A DNA stretch of 64,000 nt from JARRPM01 sp963765545 (GCA_963765545.1 CAVXWW010000009.1:558001-622000); one strand, 5' to 3'; shown: positions 1-9,143, numbered from the stretch's first letter. The notes: generated by a model from the letters alone, not told the origin. Made by a program: numbers and translations.

Positions 1-595
1 CGTTGATATCAACGCCAATCGACAGCAGCAGTTTGCTGATCTCGGGTATATCGTCGCGGCAGCGGAATCCGAGCGCGCTCGGGCCAAGCAGGTTGACACT
101 GGGGCGACGGTCTGACGCTCGCGCCGGCCGCTGCCAGTCAGGAGCGGGCACCTGCTTGTTAAGCAGTGCCCGCACCAGGCTGTAAAAGGTTTCGCTCGCT
201 CCCCAGTTCTCCTTGCGCGAGTAGGCCAGCATTTCCAGTGGCACTACCGGCACCGACAGGCCTGCGCTGGCAGCCAGCGAGCCGGGCTGGTCCTGCAACA
301 ACTCGGCTGTACAGGAATCGGCGACCAGTATGACCTGTGGATTGAAACGTTCGGCGACTTCGTTCAGGGTGCGAATTACCAGTTGTGCGGTATCGCCGCC
401 CAGGTCCCTGGCCTGAAAAGTGGTATAGGTCACGGGAGGACGTTTGCCGTGGCGTTCAATCATGGTGAACAGCAGATCGGCATAGGTATCACCCTGCGGC
501 GAATGCAGCACCAGGTGTACGCCCTCCATCGATGCGGCGACGCGGATTGCACCCACGTGAGGCGGGCCTTCGTAAGTCCAGAAGCTAAGTTCCAA
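1..595 (-). CDS. bchB: Light-independent protochlorophyllide reductase subunit B (N-terminal part, cut by window edge)
   Basis: BchB pairs with BchN as the catalytic component of dark-operative protochlorophyllide reductase, which reduces ring D in bacteriochlorophyll synthesis. About 198 residues are visible, starting MELSFWTYEGPPHVGAIRVA. Asp36 (in SPQGD) is the residue known in this family to provide the non-cysteine ligand of the NifDK-like 4Fe-4S cluster, and it is present. The start is a TTG at 593-595; it is supported by a GGAGG about seven bases upstream inside the end of bchN and by the family's usual N-terminus. It lies 2 bp after the bchN stop, so it is the third gene of a bchF-bchN-bchB operon. 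The C-terminus lies outside the window. Confidence 0.96.
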   Translation of the reverse strand, partial: MELSFWTYEGPPHVGAIRVAASMEGVHLVLHSPQGDTYADLLFTMIERHGKRPPVTYTTFQARDLGGDTAQLVIRTLNEVAERFNPQVILVADSCTAELLQDQPGSLAASAGLSVPVVPLEMLAYSRKENWGASETFYSLVRALLNKQVPAPDWQRPARASDRRPSVNLLGPSALGFRCRDDIPEISKLLLSIGVDIN

Positions 596-597
596 GG

Positions 598-1878
598 TCA
601 GACCTCCAGGCGCGATTGACGCGCGAGTGGTCGACTGAAGAGGCCGGCAAGATCGCCGGCCTGGTCGAATCCCTGAATCGGAGTGAACATCAGTTCTATT
701 GACCACTTGGTGCGCAGTCCCTCGGCTTCCAGCGGATTGGCTATGCCCAGACCACACACGGTGAGATCGGGGCGGTCCTGCCGTACCCGGTCCAATTGCA
801 GTTCGAGGTCCTGGCCTTCGGTGATGCGCACACCTCCAGGCAGCAGAGCAGCTTCCGCTCCAAGCAGTTGCTGGTCCAGGTAGGGGGTTCCCACTTCCAC
901 CAACTCCATGCCGCACTCCCGTGCCACGAAGCGTGCCAGCGGTATCTCCAGCTGTGAATCCGGCAGGAATGAAATGCGCTGGCCCTCAAGCTTTTCACTT
1001 TGCTGACCGACGGCGCGTCGGGCCCGCGCCAGCGGTGCAGCGGTGACCTGCTCAAACAACCCAGGGTCTACCTGCCAGGCCAGCGCCGCACTGCGCAGCC
1101 ATTCCAGGGTGCCCTCGGCGCCCAGGGGGAACGGCGCCTGCAGCAGCCTGGCGCCGCGCTTTTGCAGTGCCCGGGCGGTCTCGTTCAGGAAGGGTTGCGC
1201 CAGCAACACCCGGGTATTGCTGCCAACCGCTGGCAGGTCGCTGGCGCTGCGTGCGGGGAAAAAGTGCACGGGCCCGATACCCAGTTCGGTAAACATTCTG
1301 GCGAACTGATCCTCGACAATATCCGAGAGGGTGCCCGCCACCAGCAACTGTGGTGTGCTGGAGCTGGACTCCGGCAGCTCCGCAGCCAGGTTTTGCAGAC
1401 AGCTGTCCTCGCCCTGTGTAAAGGTGGTTTCGATGCCACTGCCTGAGTAATCGACGAATCTCAGGCGGCCCTCATAGCGCTTGCCCAGGCGCTGGGCGGC
1501 GTTGCCTAGATCCAGTTTGATCACTTCGGAGGGGCAGGAACTTACCAGGAAAATGGTTTTGATCTCGGGGCGCCTGGCGACGACCTGGCCGACCACCCGG
1601 TCCAGTTCCTCATTGCAATCGGCCAGTCCCGCCAGGTCTCTATCCTGTAAGACGGCGGTGGCAAACCGCGGCTCCGCAAAGATCATCACACCTGCCGCAG
1701 ACTGGATGAGGTGAGCGCAGGTGCGGGATCCCACCACCAGGAAAAATGCATCCTGGATCTTGCGGTGTAGCCAGATAATCGATGTGAGGCCGCAAAACAC
1801 CGCACGTTGTCCGCGCTCCTGATGGGCGACCAGCGCATTAGGGGGCGCAGTGTCGCAGGCGAGAACTGCGCCTGTCAT
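598..1878 (-). CDS. bchN: Light-independent protochlorophyllide reductase subunit N
   Basis: A 426-residue protein of normal BchN length, a NifD/NifK-like subunit of dark protochlorophyllide reductase. Cys29, Cys54 and Cys115 have the same spacing (25 and 61) as the three cluster-binding cysteines known in Rhodobacter BchN (26, 51, 112); together with Asp36 of BchB they would hold the 4Fe-4S cluster, so the pair looks catalytically intact. The ATG overlaps the bchF stop (ATGA, 1875-1878), indicating translational coupling in the order bchF, bchN, bchB. Confidence 0.97.
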   Translation of the reverse strand: MTGAVLACDTAPPNALVAHQERGQRAVFCGLTSIIWLHRKIQDAFFLVVGSRTCAHLIQSAAGVMIFAEPRFATAVLQDRDLAGLADCNEELDRVVGQVVARRPEIKTIFLVSSCPSEVIKLDLGNAAQRLGKRYEGRLRFVDYSGSGIETTFTQGEDSCLQNLAAELPESSSSTPQLLVAGTLSDIVEDQFARMFTELGIGPVHFFPARSASDLPAVGSNTRVLLAQPFLNETARALQKRGARLLQAPFPLGAEGTLEWLRSAALAWQVDPGLFEQVTAAPLARARRAVGQQSEKLEGQRISFLPDSQLEIPLARFVARECGMELVEVGTPYLDQQLLGAEAALLPGGVRITEGQDLELQLDRVRQDRPDLTVCGLGIANPLEAEGLRTKWSIELMFTPIQGFDQAGDLAGLFSRPLARQSRLEV

Positions 1879-2399
1879 TCGATTGCCCCGACCCAGCTAT
1901 GGGTGGATGTCGATTCACTTGAGCTGCGGGCGGCCTGCAGTTTGATCAGGAACTGGGCGGCATTGATCAGGTAGGTGCTATAGGCGGCCAGTGCCAGCCA
2001 CATCTGCTGGGTGGGTGTCAGTACATTGAAAATCACACTGGCGAGGTAGGCGGTGTGCAACGCGATTACCAGCATGCTGACCACATCCTCCCAAAAGAAA
2101 GACGGAGCAAACAGGTACTGCCCGAAAACATCCTTCTCCCAGATTGCGCCGGTAATCATGATGGCGTAGAGCACCAGCGTTTTGATTACCACCGATGCAG
2201 TGGCTTCAGCCAGCCCGGTACCGTTGTGCAGATAATTGACCACAAGAACCAGGCTGATCAGAAACACCAGGAACTGGGTTGGGGCCAACAGGCCCTGGAC
2301 CAGGGTCCATGGCGATGCATCGCGGCGTTGGCGCTGCTCAGCTGTGTAAAGACAAGGGCCAGGGTTTGGTCGGGGGTTATTCTGGTTCATTGCGCACAT
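1875..2399 (-). CDS. bchF: 3-vinyl bacteriochlorophyllide hydratase
   Basis: BchF hydrates the 3-vinyl group on the way to bacteriochlorophyll a. The 174-residue product has the family signature around WEKDVFGQYLFAPSFFWEDV and about four hydrophobic segments, consistent with an integral membrane enzyme. The N-terminus could be either of two ATGs (2399 or 2390). It is the promoter-proximal gene of the bchF-bchN-bchB operon and diverges from ppsR, with a PpsR-type box between them, so repression by PpsR under high oxygen or light is likely. Confidence 0.95.
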   Translation of the reverse strand: MCAMNQNNPRPNPGPCLYTAEQRQRRDASPWTLVQGLLAPTQFLVFLISLVLVVNYLHNGTGLAEATASVVIKTLVLYAIMITGAIWEKDVFGQYLFAPSFFWEDVVSMLVIALHTAYLASVIFNVLTPTQQMWLALAAYSTYLINAAQFLIKLQAARSSSESTSTHSWVGAIE

Positions 2400-2460
2400 C
2401 CACCTGTGGATCTGAATTAGACGACCTGCATGGCTAAAATCTAGTCATCACGGGATCACA

Positions 2461-2493
2461 TGTCAATAAAAACTTACACAATAATAGTAAACA
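2461..2493. promoter_or_regulatory. PpsR (CrtJ) binding box between bchF and ppsR
   Basis: TGTCAATAAAAACTTACA (2461-2478) fits the known PpsR consensus TGT-N12-ACA exactly. An adjoining half-related site (ACACAATAATAGTAAACA, 2476-2493) shares the TTTACTATTATTG core also seen upstream of acsF. The position between divergent bchF and ppsR suggests control of the bch operon and autoregulation of ppsR. Basis: sequence match plus the known specificity of the family. Confidence 0.75.
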
Positions 2494-2592
2494 GATTTTG
2501 ACAGATGGGCAATGTTGGGTTTAACTGCTATTTGAGCGACCGACCCGCGTTAGAGGTTTTGGATATATAGAAGAGACAAAACATGTGATATC

Positions 2593-4065
2593 TTGGCGGC
2601 CGCCGACAATACCTGCGTTTCCTGTGGGGTATCCGTTTGCCACCCAGCCTGTATCGCACCCCCACCTTTAAAGAGAGATGGATCCCAGAACGTGCTTGTC
2701 GATTTAGAACCAGCGGCCCTGGCCGCACTATTGGAAAAGGTTGCCGACTATTCCATCATCGTTGATCGCCAGGGGCAGATCACTGAGCTGGCTGTTGCCA
2801 ATGAGGAACTCGCCGATTGTATCGATGAGTCGTGGCTGGGCCGCGAGTGGGCCGAAACCGTTACCCAGGAGGGCCGTGCCAAGTTGCGCGAACTGCTGAA
2901 GCTGGCTGTCGCCCAACCGGGCACGCCACAGCGCTGCGATATTGTACACCCACTGGCTGACGGATCAGATCTGCCGGTTTCATATCGTGCCCTGTGTACA
3001 GGCAGTGACGCCAGGGTGCTGGCGCTGGGCGAAGATATGCGTCCCATGGCCAGTCTGCGCCAGCAGCTGATCAATGCCCAGCAGGCCCTGGAGCAGGATT
3101 ACTGGCGGTTGCGCCAGGTAGAGACCCGCTATCGGCGGCTGTTTGATATGTCAAAGGACGCACTCATAGTCCTGGACGAGGCCAGCGGCAGGGTGCTGGA
3201 GGCCAATCCCAGCGCCAACGAGATGTTGGCCCCTGCAGGCCAATCCATTATCGGCAAGCCCTTTCCCCGCGGCTTCGATAAGGCAGGCATGGCATCCATA
3301 AGCAACTTGTTGTCCGATACCCGCACAGTGGGCAAGGGCAGTATCAACGGAGTTGCCTCCGAGAGCGGAGACCACAGTTTTGACGTGACCGCAAGTTTTG
3401 TCCGCCAGGCCAACGAAACCAGGTTCCTGGTGCGGCTGGGGCTGGTCGGACACGGTGTATCCCCCGGGGGTGAGGCCTACCTGCGGGAGACACTCCAGCA
3501 GGCTCCGGACGCGATCATCCAGACAGACGCAGACGGCCAGGTCATGGCGGCCAACCAGAGCTTTCTTGACCTCGCCCAGTTGGTTGCCGAGGAGCAGGCG
3601 CTGGGCCGTTCAGCTGACCGCTGGCTGGGCCGCTCCGGCGTGGACCTGAATGTACTGTTGTCCAACCTGCGCGAACGCGGCGTGGTCAAGTTATTTGCCT
3701 CTACGCTGCGCGGAGACCTTGGCACCCAGACCGAGGTTGAAATATCGGCCTTTCGGGTATCTGACAGCCGTCCGGATATCTTCGCTTTTTTCATTCGGGA
3801 CATCGGGCGGCGGGTTGCGGCGGGGCAGTCCTCCCAGCAGTTGCCGCGGTCGATTGAACAGGTCACCGACCGGGTTGGCAGGGTTCCGCTGAAGGAGCTG
3901 GTGCGGGAATCGACGGATATAATCGAGGCAATGTGTATCGAGGCGGCGCTGCGGCTGACCGGCGATAACCGCGCTTCTGCGGCGGAACTGCTGGGCTTGA
4001 GCCGGCAAAGCCTCTACGCAAAGCTGCGGCGTTACGACATCGGTGGCGACACTGCGCAGGGCTAG
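2593..4065 (+). CDS. ppsR: Photosynthesis gene repressor PpsR/CrtJ
   Basis: PAS-domain transcription factor that represses photosynthesis genes under aerobic or high-light conditions. PAS-like regions lie near residues 40-140, 165-270 and 300-400. A Fis-type helix-turn-helix forms the C-terminus (RLTGDNRASAAELLGLSRQS). A cysteine just before the HTH (EAMCIEAAL) corresponds to the redox-active cysteine described in Rhodobacter PpsR. The start is uncertain. The TTG at 2593 gives a 33-residue leader with four cysteines (CVSC...C...C) that is not typical of the family and has no clear ribosome site; GTG at 2692 gives the more usual N-terminus. It is divergent from bchF and upstream of bchG in the same direction. 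Confidence 0.93.
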   Translation: MAAADNTCVSCGVSVCHPACIAPPPLKRDGSQNVLVDLEPAALAALLEKVADYSIIVDRQGQITELAVANEELADCIDESWLGREWAETVTQEGRAKLRELLKLAVAQPGTPQRCDIVHPLADGSDLPVSYRALCTGSDARVLALGEDMRPMASLRQQLINAQQALEQDYWRLRQVETRYRRLFDMSKDALIVLDEASGRVLEANPSANEMLAPAGQSIIGKPFPRGFDKAGMASISNLLSDTRTVGKGSINGVASESGDHSFDVTASFVRQANETRFLVRLGLVGHGVSPGGEAYLRETLQQAPDAIIQTDADGQVMAANQSFLDLAQLVAEEQALGRSADRWLGRSGVDLNVLLSNLRERGVVKLFASTLRGDLGTQTEVEISAFRVSDSRPDIFAFFIRDIGRRVAAGQSSQQLPRSIEQVTDRVGRVPLKELVRESTDIIEAMCIEAALRLTGDNRASAAELLGLSRQSLYAKLRRYDIGGDTAQG

Positions 4066-4106
4066 CTGCCCTCGTTGGCTGCCGGCGTAACCGTTTTCAC
4101 AAAGAG

Positions 4107-4150
4107 TGTAAATATTTGTTGACGGTTTGATGTGACAAATCTATATTACA
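4107..4150. promoter_or_regulatory. Imperfect PpsR-like sites upstream of bchG
   Basis: The 88-bp gap before bchG holds TGT-N12-ACG (4107-4124) and TGA-N12-ACA (4133-4150, ending four bases before the bchG ATG). Each differs by one base from TGT-N12-ACA. They may let PpsR control the bchG-bchP operon, but the match is weaker than at bchF and acsF. Confidence 0.4.
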
Positions 4151-4153
4151 CTC

Positions 4154-5071
4154 ATGCCTCAGCTCTCCTCATCAGTCTATGACAGCCAGCGGCCCGAGCC
4201 GGCGGCGCTGCTGCAATTGCTCAAACCAATCACCTGGTTTCCGCCCATGTGGGCCTTTGGTTGCGGCGCTGTCTCGTCCGGCACGTCCCTGCTGGAGCAC
4301 CCCTTGCTCCTGGTGCTGGGCATTCTGCTGGCCGGACCGATGGTCTGCGGAGCCAGCCAGGTCGTCAACGACTGGTTCGACCGCCACGTCGACGCTATCA
4401 ATGAACCTGACCGACCCATACCATCCGGCCGTGTACCCGGCCGCTGGGGATTATATTTTGCCATCTGCTGGACCGCGTTGGCGGCCTTGCTCGGCGCCGC
4501 CCTGGGCCAGTGGGTTTTCGCAGCGACAGTAGTGGGCCTGCTATTGGCCTGGGCTTACAGTGCTCCACCCCTGCGCCTGAAGCTGAACGGCTGGTGGGGC
4601 AATGCCGCAGTGGGGCTGTCTTATGAGGGCCTGGCTTGGGTTACCGGGGCTGCGGTGATGCTGGGCGGCGCGCTGCCCTCGGCCCAGATCCTCTGGCTGG
4701 CGGGGCTCTACAGCCTCGGCGCCCACGGCATCATGACCCTGAATGATTTCAAATCCATCGATGGCGACCGGCAGATGGGTATTCGATCAATTCCTGCACA
4801 ACTGGGCGCCGACCGCTCCGCCAAACTTGCCTGTGTGGTGATGACCCTGCCGCAGCTTGCAGTCATCGGGCTGTTGCTGACCTGGCAGCAGCCAGTCTAC
4901 GGCGCGGTGGTCGCTGGGTTGCTGGCGCTGCAACTGCTGGCCATGGTGCGGCTGTTGCGGGACCCACGTGGCCAGGCGCCCTGGTATAACGGCACCGGCG
5001 TTACTCTGTATGTGCTGGGTATGTTGGCCAGTGCTCTGGCGGTGCGTGGCGTTCCCGGAGTGCTCACTTGA
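4154..5071 (+). CDS. bchG: Bacteriochlorophyll synthase (geranylgeranyl transferase)
   Basis: UbiA-family membrane prenyltransferase that attaches the C20 isoprenoid tail to bacteriochlorophyllide a. The 305-residue protein has the family Asp-rich motif NDWFDRHVDAINEPDRPIPS near residue 75, the second loop NDFKSIDGDRQMGIRSIP near residue 198, and about eight or nine hydrophobic helices. The stop codon overlaps the TTG start of the next gene (TTGA, 5068-5071), so bchG and the PucC-like gene are translationally coupled. Confidence 0.97.
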   Translation: MPQLSSSVYDSQRPEPAALLQLLKPITWFPPMWAFGCGAVSSGTSLLEHPLLLVLGILLAGPMVCGASQVVNDWFDRHVDAINEPDRPIPSGRVPGRWGLYFAICWTALAALLGAALGQWVFAATVVGLLLAWAYSAPPLRLKLNGWWGNAAVGLSYEGLAWVTGAAVMLGGALPSAQILWLAGLYSLGAHGIMTLNDFKSIDGDRQMGIRSIPAQLGADRSAKLACVVMTLPQLAVIGLLLTWQQPVYGAVVAGLLALQLLAMVRLLRDPRGQAPWYNGTGVTLYVLGMLASALAVRGVPGVLT

Positions 5072-6433
5072 GTAGGCTTGCATCCTACCTGGGTTGGTCG
5101 GGCATCGTACGCCTCGGCCTGGTGCAGACCTCCCTGGGTGCGATTATCGTACTCACAACCTCAACACTTAACCGGGTTATGGTGGTGGAGCTGGCGCTGC
5201 CGGCGATGCTGCCTGGATTCCTGGTAGCCGTGCATCACCTGGTGCAATTGAGTCGCCCCCGCTTTGGCTACGGCTCCGATGTTGGTGGCCGCAGTACGCC
5301 CTGGATCATAGGCGGTATGGTGATACTTGCCCTCGGCGGCGTCGGTGCCGCGCTGGCCACCACGCTCATGGAGTCGATGCCTACACTTGGTATTTCGCTG
5401 GCGCTGCTGGCATTCATTTCGATCGGCCTGGGCGCCGGCGCCTCCGGCACCTCGCTGCTGGTGCTGCTGGCCAAGCGGGTACCGGCCCAGCGCAAGGCCG
5501 CAGCCGCGACCATTGTGTGGATAATGATGATCGCGGGCTTTGCTGTGACAGCCGGCCTGGCTGGCCATTTTCTTGATCCCTTCTCACCGCAGCGCCTGGT
5601 GGCGGTCACCGCGGTGGTGTCCGCTTGCGCGGTCATGGTGACGCTGATAGCGGTCTACCGGCTGGAGGGCAGCGGGCAAGCCTGTACGCGCGGAAGTCGC
5701 GGCTATGACGACCGGCCCAATGCCCGGATTTCTGCCGGCTCTGCGCGAGGTCTGGCAGGAACCTGAGGCGCGTCGCTTTACGGTGTTCGTATTTATATCG
5801 ATGCTGGCCTACAGCGCCCAGGATCTTATTCTGGAACCCTTCGCCGGCACCGTATTCGGGATGACCCCGGGGGAATCGACCCAACTCGCTGGAATCCAGC
5901 ACGGTGGCGTGTTGCTGGGCATGCTGATAGTGGCGGTCTCCGGCAGCGTTGCGCGCCTGGGGGGTGTCGGGACGCTGCGGGTTTGGGCGGTAGGTGCCTG
6001 CCTGGCCTCGGCGCTGGCCCTGTTCGGGATCGCCTTTGGTGGTGCCGCTAGCGCGGACTGGCCGCTGCGCGCCAATGTCTTCGCGCTGGGGGTGTCCAAT
6101 GGGGCATTTGCTATTGCTGCGATCGCCTCGATGATGACCCTCTCAAGCAGCGGTAGGGCAGGGCGCGAGGGTTTGCGGATGGGCCTGTGGGGTGCGGCGC
6201 AGGCAATTGCCTTCGGCCTGGGCGGCTTCCTCGGCACGGTTGCTGTAGACGTCGCCAGGCATTTGCTGGCAGAACCGAACCTCGCTTATGGCCTGGTATT
6301 CAGCGGCGAGGCCGCACTGTTCGTGGTGGCGGCCCTGCTGGCCGCCCGGATCAACCCTCCGCAGCCAGCGCTGCGGCAACCGGCGCCTGCCTTTGGCGAC
6401 ATTGCCGTTGCCCAGGTGCTGGGAGGCAGATAG
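5068..6433 (+). pseudogene. PucC/LhaA-family (Bch2-type) membrane protein, frameshifted
   Basis: PucC/LhaA proteins are major-facilitator-like membrane proteins that handle bacteriochlorophyll during assembly of light-harvesting complexes; the bchG-pucC-like-bchP order is common in purple bacteria. The N-terminal half (5068 to about 5667; family segment RFGYGSDVGGRSTPWIIGG) and the C-terminal half (about 5669-6433) are in different frames. Removing one G from the GGG at 5667-5669 restores one open frame, reading ...LEAAGKPVRAEV... into GFLPALREVW, about 454 residues. This is either a genuine one-base insertion or a homopolymer sequencing error; all other parts look intact. It starts with TTG overlapping the bchG stop and ends just before bchP. 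Confidence 0.85.
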
Positions 6434-7705
6434 GTGAATTGGATGCAAACCCCCGAGAAGTATGATGTGGTGGTAGTGGGTGGCGGTCCCTCCGGGGCGA
6501 CCGCTGCAACTGACCTGGCCAGGCGCGGTTACCGTGTGTTGCTGCTGGAACGGTCATTTCGAATCAAACCCTGTGGCGGGGCGATTCCGCCGCGCCTGGT
6601 AGAGGAATTCCAGATACCACAACATCTGCTGGTGGCGCGTATTCGCTCTGCCCGGATGATTTCTCCCTCGAAGCGGGAGGTGGATATGCCGATAGCCGAC
6701 AGCTACGTTGCCATGGTGGACCGGGACGTCTTCGACCCCTGGTTGCGCCAGCGCGCCAGTGATGCCGGCGTCACCGTACGCACCGCGAGTTTCAAGACAC
6801 TGCAGTACCTGGAAGATGGTCAGGTGATGATCACTTACCTCAACAAGAAAGAGACTATCGGCAAAGAGACCAGGGACAAAGAGACCAGCGACACGGTGGA
6901 CGCAGCTGAAGAGGCGGCCAAGGGTACTCTTACCAGCGTGCTGGCGCGGGCAGTTATCGGCGCAGATGGGGCACGTTCCAACGTTGCGCGTCAATGTGTG
7001 CCCGGAGCTGAGCGGATGCGCTACGTGTTTGCTTACCATGAGATTGTCGACTCACCGCCGCCCGGGGCCAATGACCAGTTCGACCCCAGGCGCTGCGACG
7101 TGTGGTACCAGGGGCGACTGTCGCCGGACTTCTACGCATGGGTATTCCCCCATGGCGACAAGACCAGTATTGGCGCAGGTAGCGCACAGCGCGGTTACTC
7201 GGCCACTGACGCTGTTGCCGCGCTGCGCCGGGACACCGGTCTGGATGCGGTCAGCACCGTGCGGCGCGAGGGTGCACCCATCCCGCTGCGCCCGCTGAAG
7301 CGCTGGGACGATGGTCGCGCAGTGGTACTGGCAGGAGATGCCGCAGGCGTGGTGGCACCCGCCTCCGGCGAGGGCATTTATTACGCCATGCTGGGCGGTC
7401 GATTGGCTGGCGACGCGGTCGCTGAGTTCCTGGCCTGCGGCCACAGCAAGGCACTGAAAAACGCGCGCAGGCAGTTTATGAAAGCGCACGGGCGGGTGTT
7501 CTGGGTGCTGGGGATCCTGCAGCGATTCTGGTACACAAGCGATCGTCGCAGGGAGAAATTTGTTTCCATCTGCGCCGACCCTGATGTTCAGTACCTGACC
7601 TGGCAGGCCTATACCCAGAAACAACTGGTGCGTGCCAGGCCTATGGCGCACGTGCGCATTTTCTTTAAGGACCTTGCGCACCTGCTGGGGCTCGCTCGCA
7701 CCTGA
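6434..7705 (+). CDS. bchP: Geranylgeranyl (bacterio)chlorophyll reductase
   Basis: FAD/NADPH-dependent reductase that hydrogenates the geranylgeranyl tail of bacteriochlorophyll to phytyl. It has an N-terminal dinucleotide-binding motif (VVVGGGPSGATAATDLARRG), the family motif ERSFRIKPCGGAIPP, and the second FAD motif VVLAGDAAGVVAPASGEGI near residue 300. At 423 residues it is somewhat longer than usual, owing to a Lys/Glu/Thr-rich insert around residues 137-160 (KKETIGKETRDKETSDT). The start is GTG 6434 or ATG 6443. The gene follows the PucC-like gene with no gap. Confidence 0.95.
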   Translation: MNWMQTPEKYDVVVVGGGPSGATAATDLARRGYRVLLLERSFRIKPCGGAIPPRLVEEFQIPQHLLVARIRSARMISPSKREVDMPIADSYVAMVDRDVFDPWLRQRASDAGVTVRTASFKTLQYLEDGQVMITYLNKKETIGKETRDKETSDTVDAAEEAAKGTLTSVLARAVIGADGARSNVARQCVPGAERMRYVFAYHEIVDSPPPGANDQFDPRRCDVWYQGRLSPDFYAWVFPHGDKTSIGAGSAQRGYSATDAVAALRRDTGLDAVSTVRREGAPIPLRPLKRWDDGRAVVLAGDAAGVVAPASGEGIYYAMLGGRLAGDAVAEFLACGHSKALKNARRQFMKAHGRVFWVLGILQRFWYTSDRRREKFVSICADPDVQYLTWQAYTQKQLVRARPMAHVRIFFKDLAHLLGLART

Positions 7706-7761
7706 ATACCTTACTGGCGGAACTGTTCCTGTCGGGACGGGTTATCGATTTCATTCTCGCA

Positions 7762-7989
7762 TTGATAGTCGTCGAGTGGCTGCTGCTGCGCTGGTATCAC
7801 CGCAGCACTGGCAAGGGTCCCGGTCCCGCCGACCTGCTCCCCAACCTGCTATCTGGCGCCCTGCTATTGCTGGCGGTGCGCCTGGCCCTGGCGCAGGTAT
7901 GGTGGGGCTATCTGGCCTTCGTACTACTGCTGTCTCTGGGAACTCACCTGTTGGACCTGCACCGGCGATGGCCGGCGCAAAGTCAATGA
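7762..7989 (+). CDS. Small membrane protein downstream of bchP
   Basis: Unrecognised small hydrophobic protein with about three membrane segments (LIVVEWLLLRW, NLLSGALLLLAVRLALA, GYLAFVLLLSLGTHLL). The frame is open back to the bchP stop, where it would read NTLLAELFLSGRVIDFILA..., so the real start may lie near 7702 and use a non-standard or unrecognised codon; TTG at 7762 is the first clear start. Its place directly after bchP suggests co-transcription with the pigment genes, but no function can be assigned. Confidence 0.6.
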   Translation: MIVVEWLLLRWYHRSTGKGPGPADLLPNLLSGALLLLAVRLALAQVWWGYLAFVLLLSLGTHLLDLHRRWPAQSQ

Positions 7990-8005
7990 GCCTGAGGGTC
8001 GAAGG

Positions 8006-9070
8006 CTACCAGACAGGCGCCAGCATCACCTGATCGGGCAGTTCATTCGTCTGGGTGGGAAGCAGGTAGATTCTTGCAAATACACCGGCGGCCGCGACGG
8101 ACAGCCCGGCGCGCTTCAATGCTGCGACGGGTCCCTTTTGCTGGCGCGCGATATCCAGGCGCGCACTCAGGGAGCGCAGTTTCTCCAGACCGCTGCGGAA
8201 CCGGGGATCGTCCGTGTTCAGGGTCAGTGGGAAAATTTGCCGGGTGATCTCGGTGGTGATATCAAATACCCGAAAATCAAATTCCGTCGGATCCATGCCC
8301 AGCGCTTCGTAGAGCTGGGGCCGGTTGTGGTCGCGCACGTACATGGTGGCATAGACCGCCAGCAGGAAAAACCTGATCCACAGTTTATTGGTTCCGCGCA
8401 ACAGCTCCGGGTTAGCCCGCATCATCAGGGCAAATGCTTCACCGTGGCGGTATTCGTCGTTGCACCATTCCATAAACCAGTTGAACAGTGGGTGAAAGCG
8501 ATGTTCGGGATGTCTCTCGAGATGACGGTAGATTGTGATGTAGCGCGCATAGCCGATTTTTTCTGACAGGTAAGTGGCGTAGTAAATGAATTTGGGTCGG
8601 AAATAGGTATATTTCTTTGCGCGCTTCAGGAAACCGAGGTCTACCGCCACTCCCAGTTGCTTCAGGGCTTTGTTCAAAAAACCCGCGTGGCGGGATTCGT
8701 CCCTGGCCATGTACCCCATCAATGCCTTGATGTCGGGGTTTTCCGCGTGCTTTTCGATCTCCCGATACAGTACACAGCCGGAATATTCGGAGGTAATCGA
8801 GCTGACCAGGAAGTCGAGGAATTCGGTGTGCAGCTCTGGCTGCTTGAGCAGCAGCTCTGGGTCAAACACTATGTCCTTGCGAAAGTGCTCACGGTTAATG
8901 TCCTGTTCGAACTGGGCCATCATCCCATCCCACTCCTTGCGCACCGGGGATACGTCCAGCTTATCCATTGCGGCGTAATCAGTGCGGTAGAACCGCGGCG
9001 CCAGCATTTCGCTGCGGATCGCCTGTTGGGTTGTGCTGTTGGTGCTCTCTACAGTGCCGTTCGGGTCCAT
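8006..9070 (-). CDS. acsF: Aerobic magnesium-protoporphyrin IX monomethyl ester cyclase
   Basis: Di-iron oxidative cyclase that forms ring E of (bacterio)chlorophyll using O2. The 354-residue protein contains the paired ExxH iron-binding motifs in DESRHAGF and NDEYRHGEAF, plus other conserved glutamates (TSEYSGCVLYREIE). Presence of this enzyme is the usual marker of oxygen-tolerant photosynthesis. The gene runs opposite to bchP and has PpsR-like boxes just upstream, so light/oxygen repression is expected. Confidence 0.97.
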   Translation of the reverse strand: MDPNGTVESTNSTTQQAIRSEMLAPRFYRTDYAAMDKLDVSPVRKEWDGMMAQFEQDINREHFRKDIVFDPELLLKQPELHTEFLDFLVSSITSEYSGCVLYREIEKHAENPDIKALMGYMARDESRHAGFLNKALKQLGVAVDLGFLKRAKKYTYFRPKFIYYATYLSEKIGYARYITIYRHLERHPEHRFHPLFNWFMEWCNDEYRHGEAFALMMRANPELLRGTNKLWIRFFLLAVYATMYVRDHNRPQLYEALGMDPTEFDFRVFDITTEITRQIFPLTLNTDDPRFRSGLEKLRSLSARLDIARQQKGPVAALKRAGLSVAAAGVFARIYLLPTQTNELPDQVMLAPVW

Positions 9071-9100
9071 TGCTCGCTCCTGTTTCTAGAATTTTACCAG

Positions 9101-9143
9101 TGTAAACTAAAATATACGTTTTCAATGTCAATAATAGTTTACT
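9101..9143. promoter_or_regulatory. Paired PpsR-like boxes upstream of acsF
   Basis: TGT-N12-ACG (9101-9118) and TGT-N12-ACT (9126-9143, TGTCAATAATAGTTTACT) lie 30-75 bp before the acsF start. Each differs by one base from the TGT-N12-ACA consensus and the second shares its core with the ppsR-bchF site. PpsR is known to bind tandem boxes cooperatively, so control of acsF, and possibly of the divergent BLUF gene, is plausible. Confidence 0.6.

Noticed and set aside
1000..1446. 148-residue plus-strand open frame within bchN
   Set aside because: It is a shadow of bchN, which has all its cluster cysteines.
7052..7681. 209-residue minus-strand open frame within bchP
   Set aside because: bchP is intact on the plus strand with FAD motifs; the antisense frame has no recognisable domain or ribosome site.
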